DNA of 5,760 nucleotides from Synechococcaceae cyanobacterium RL_1_2 (GTDB lineage: Bacteria > Cyanobacteriota > Cyanobacteriia > Cyanobacteriales > JAAUPO01), in contig JAAUPO010000184.1 in assembly GCA_012033095.1 (NCBI GenBank), forward strand, positions 1-5,760, in the 5' to 3' direction. Below, piece after piece: positions 5,732-5,760 of this stretch. Position 1 is the first letter of the stretch. Each line of letters starts with the position of its first letter. Both the position numbers and the translations under genes were made by a program. The notes under the pieces are model-generated. The model was not told where the DNA came from. It made no database searches and saw only the letters and a program-made list of their open reading frames with translations.

Positions 5732-5760
5732 AAGTCCCCCAAATTCGGGGGATTTAGGGG
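5732..5760 (+). repeat. C/G-rich palindromic repeat, partial copy R3 (runs off window)
   Basis: AAGTCCCCC, then AAATTC, then GGGGGATTTAGGGG repeats the second half of R2, with a TCCCCC/GGGGGA hairpin. The first half is not present upstream. The stretch 5639-5731 between R2 and R3 is unique in this window and has no gene. It contains TGACTTACGCA (about 5668-5678), which resembles ends of some cyanobacterial mobile elements, but no partner end is visible. Confidence 0.65.

Noticed and set aside
1..5760. CRISPR array
   Set aside because: The repeats present are dispersed palindromes and MITE-like elements, not regularly spaced direct repeats with unique spacers.
1..5760. Window bracketed by inverted C/G-rich repeats (R1 against R2/R3), as in a composite transposon
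   Set aside because: No transposase lies between them, the genes are core metabolism, and this repeat class is dispersed in cyanobacteria, so the bracketing is most likely coincidence with the window edges.

Overview
The window looks like chromosomal DNA from a cyanobacterium. Four perfect copies of the HIP1 octamer GCGATCGC (334-341, 3701-3708, 4031-4038, 5014-5021) are far more than chance allows in 5.8 kb. The gene families are also cyanobacterial: a HetZ-type regulator, a free-standing Mo-dependent nitrogenase C-terminal domain protein, and unlinked trpB and ilvN. The moderate GC content and the dense small palindromic and MITE-like repeats suggest a repeat-rich lineage of the Microcystis/Crocosphaera/Synechocystis kind. 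The genus cannot be fixed from this sequence.

Layout, left to right. Positions 1-171 are a composite of two small repeats. Two small genes follow on the minus strand: a 107-aa Mo-dependent nitrogenase C-terminal domain protein (444-767) and, 35 bp downstream of it, a 78-aa single-span membrane protein (172-408). Positions 768-1415 hold no gene that I can support, but they carry two short mobile-element-like repeats (1193-1304, 1307-1393). ilvN (minus, 1416-1928) and trpB (plus, 2085-3312) are divergent. trpB is followed by a MITE-like element with a visible TTAG duplication and then a strong hairpin. nadD (minus, 3667-4240) and a hetZ-family gene (plus, 4392-5512) are divergent. The right end (5557-5760) again carries the C-rich/G-rich palindromic repeat seen at the left edge.

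The identifiable genes are mostly core metabolism: branched-chain amino acid synthesis (IlvN), tryptophan synthesis (TrpB) and NAD synthesis (NadD). With them is one regulator of the heterocyst-differentiation family. No operon ties these pathways together.

The most important annotation problem is that trpB, nadD and hetZ are all interrupted by single-base length changes in short homopolymer runs. I infer six such changes: four in trpB and one each in nadD and hetZ. The rest of each reading frame is well conserved, so sequencing or assembly error is the likeliest cause, although real decay cannot be excluded. The most interesting biological pattern is that three copies of one MITE-like family each sit 0-24 bp downstream of a stop codon. 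I see no new defence, biosynthetic or regulatory system in this window.
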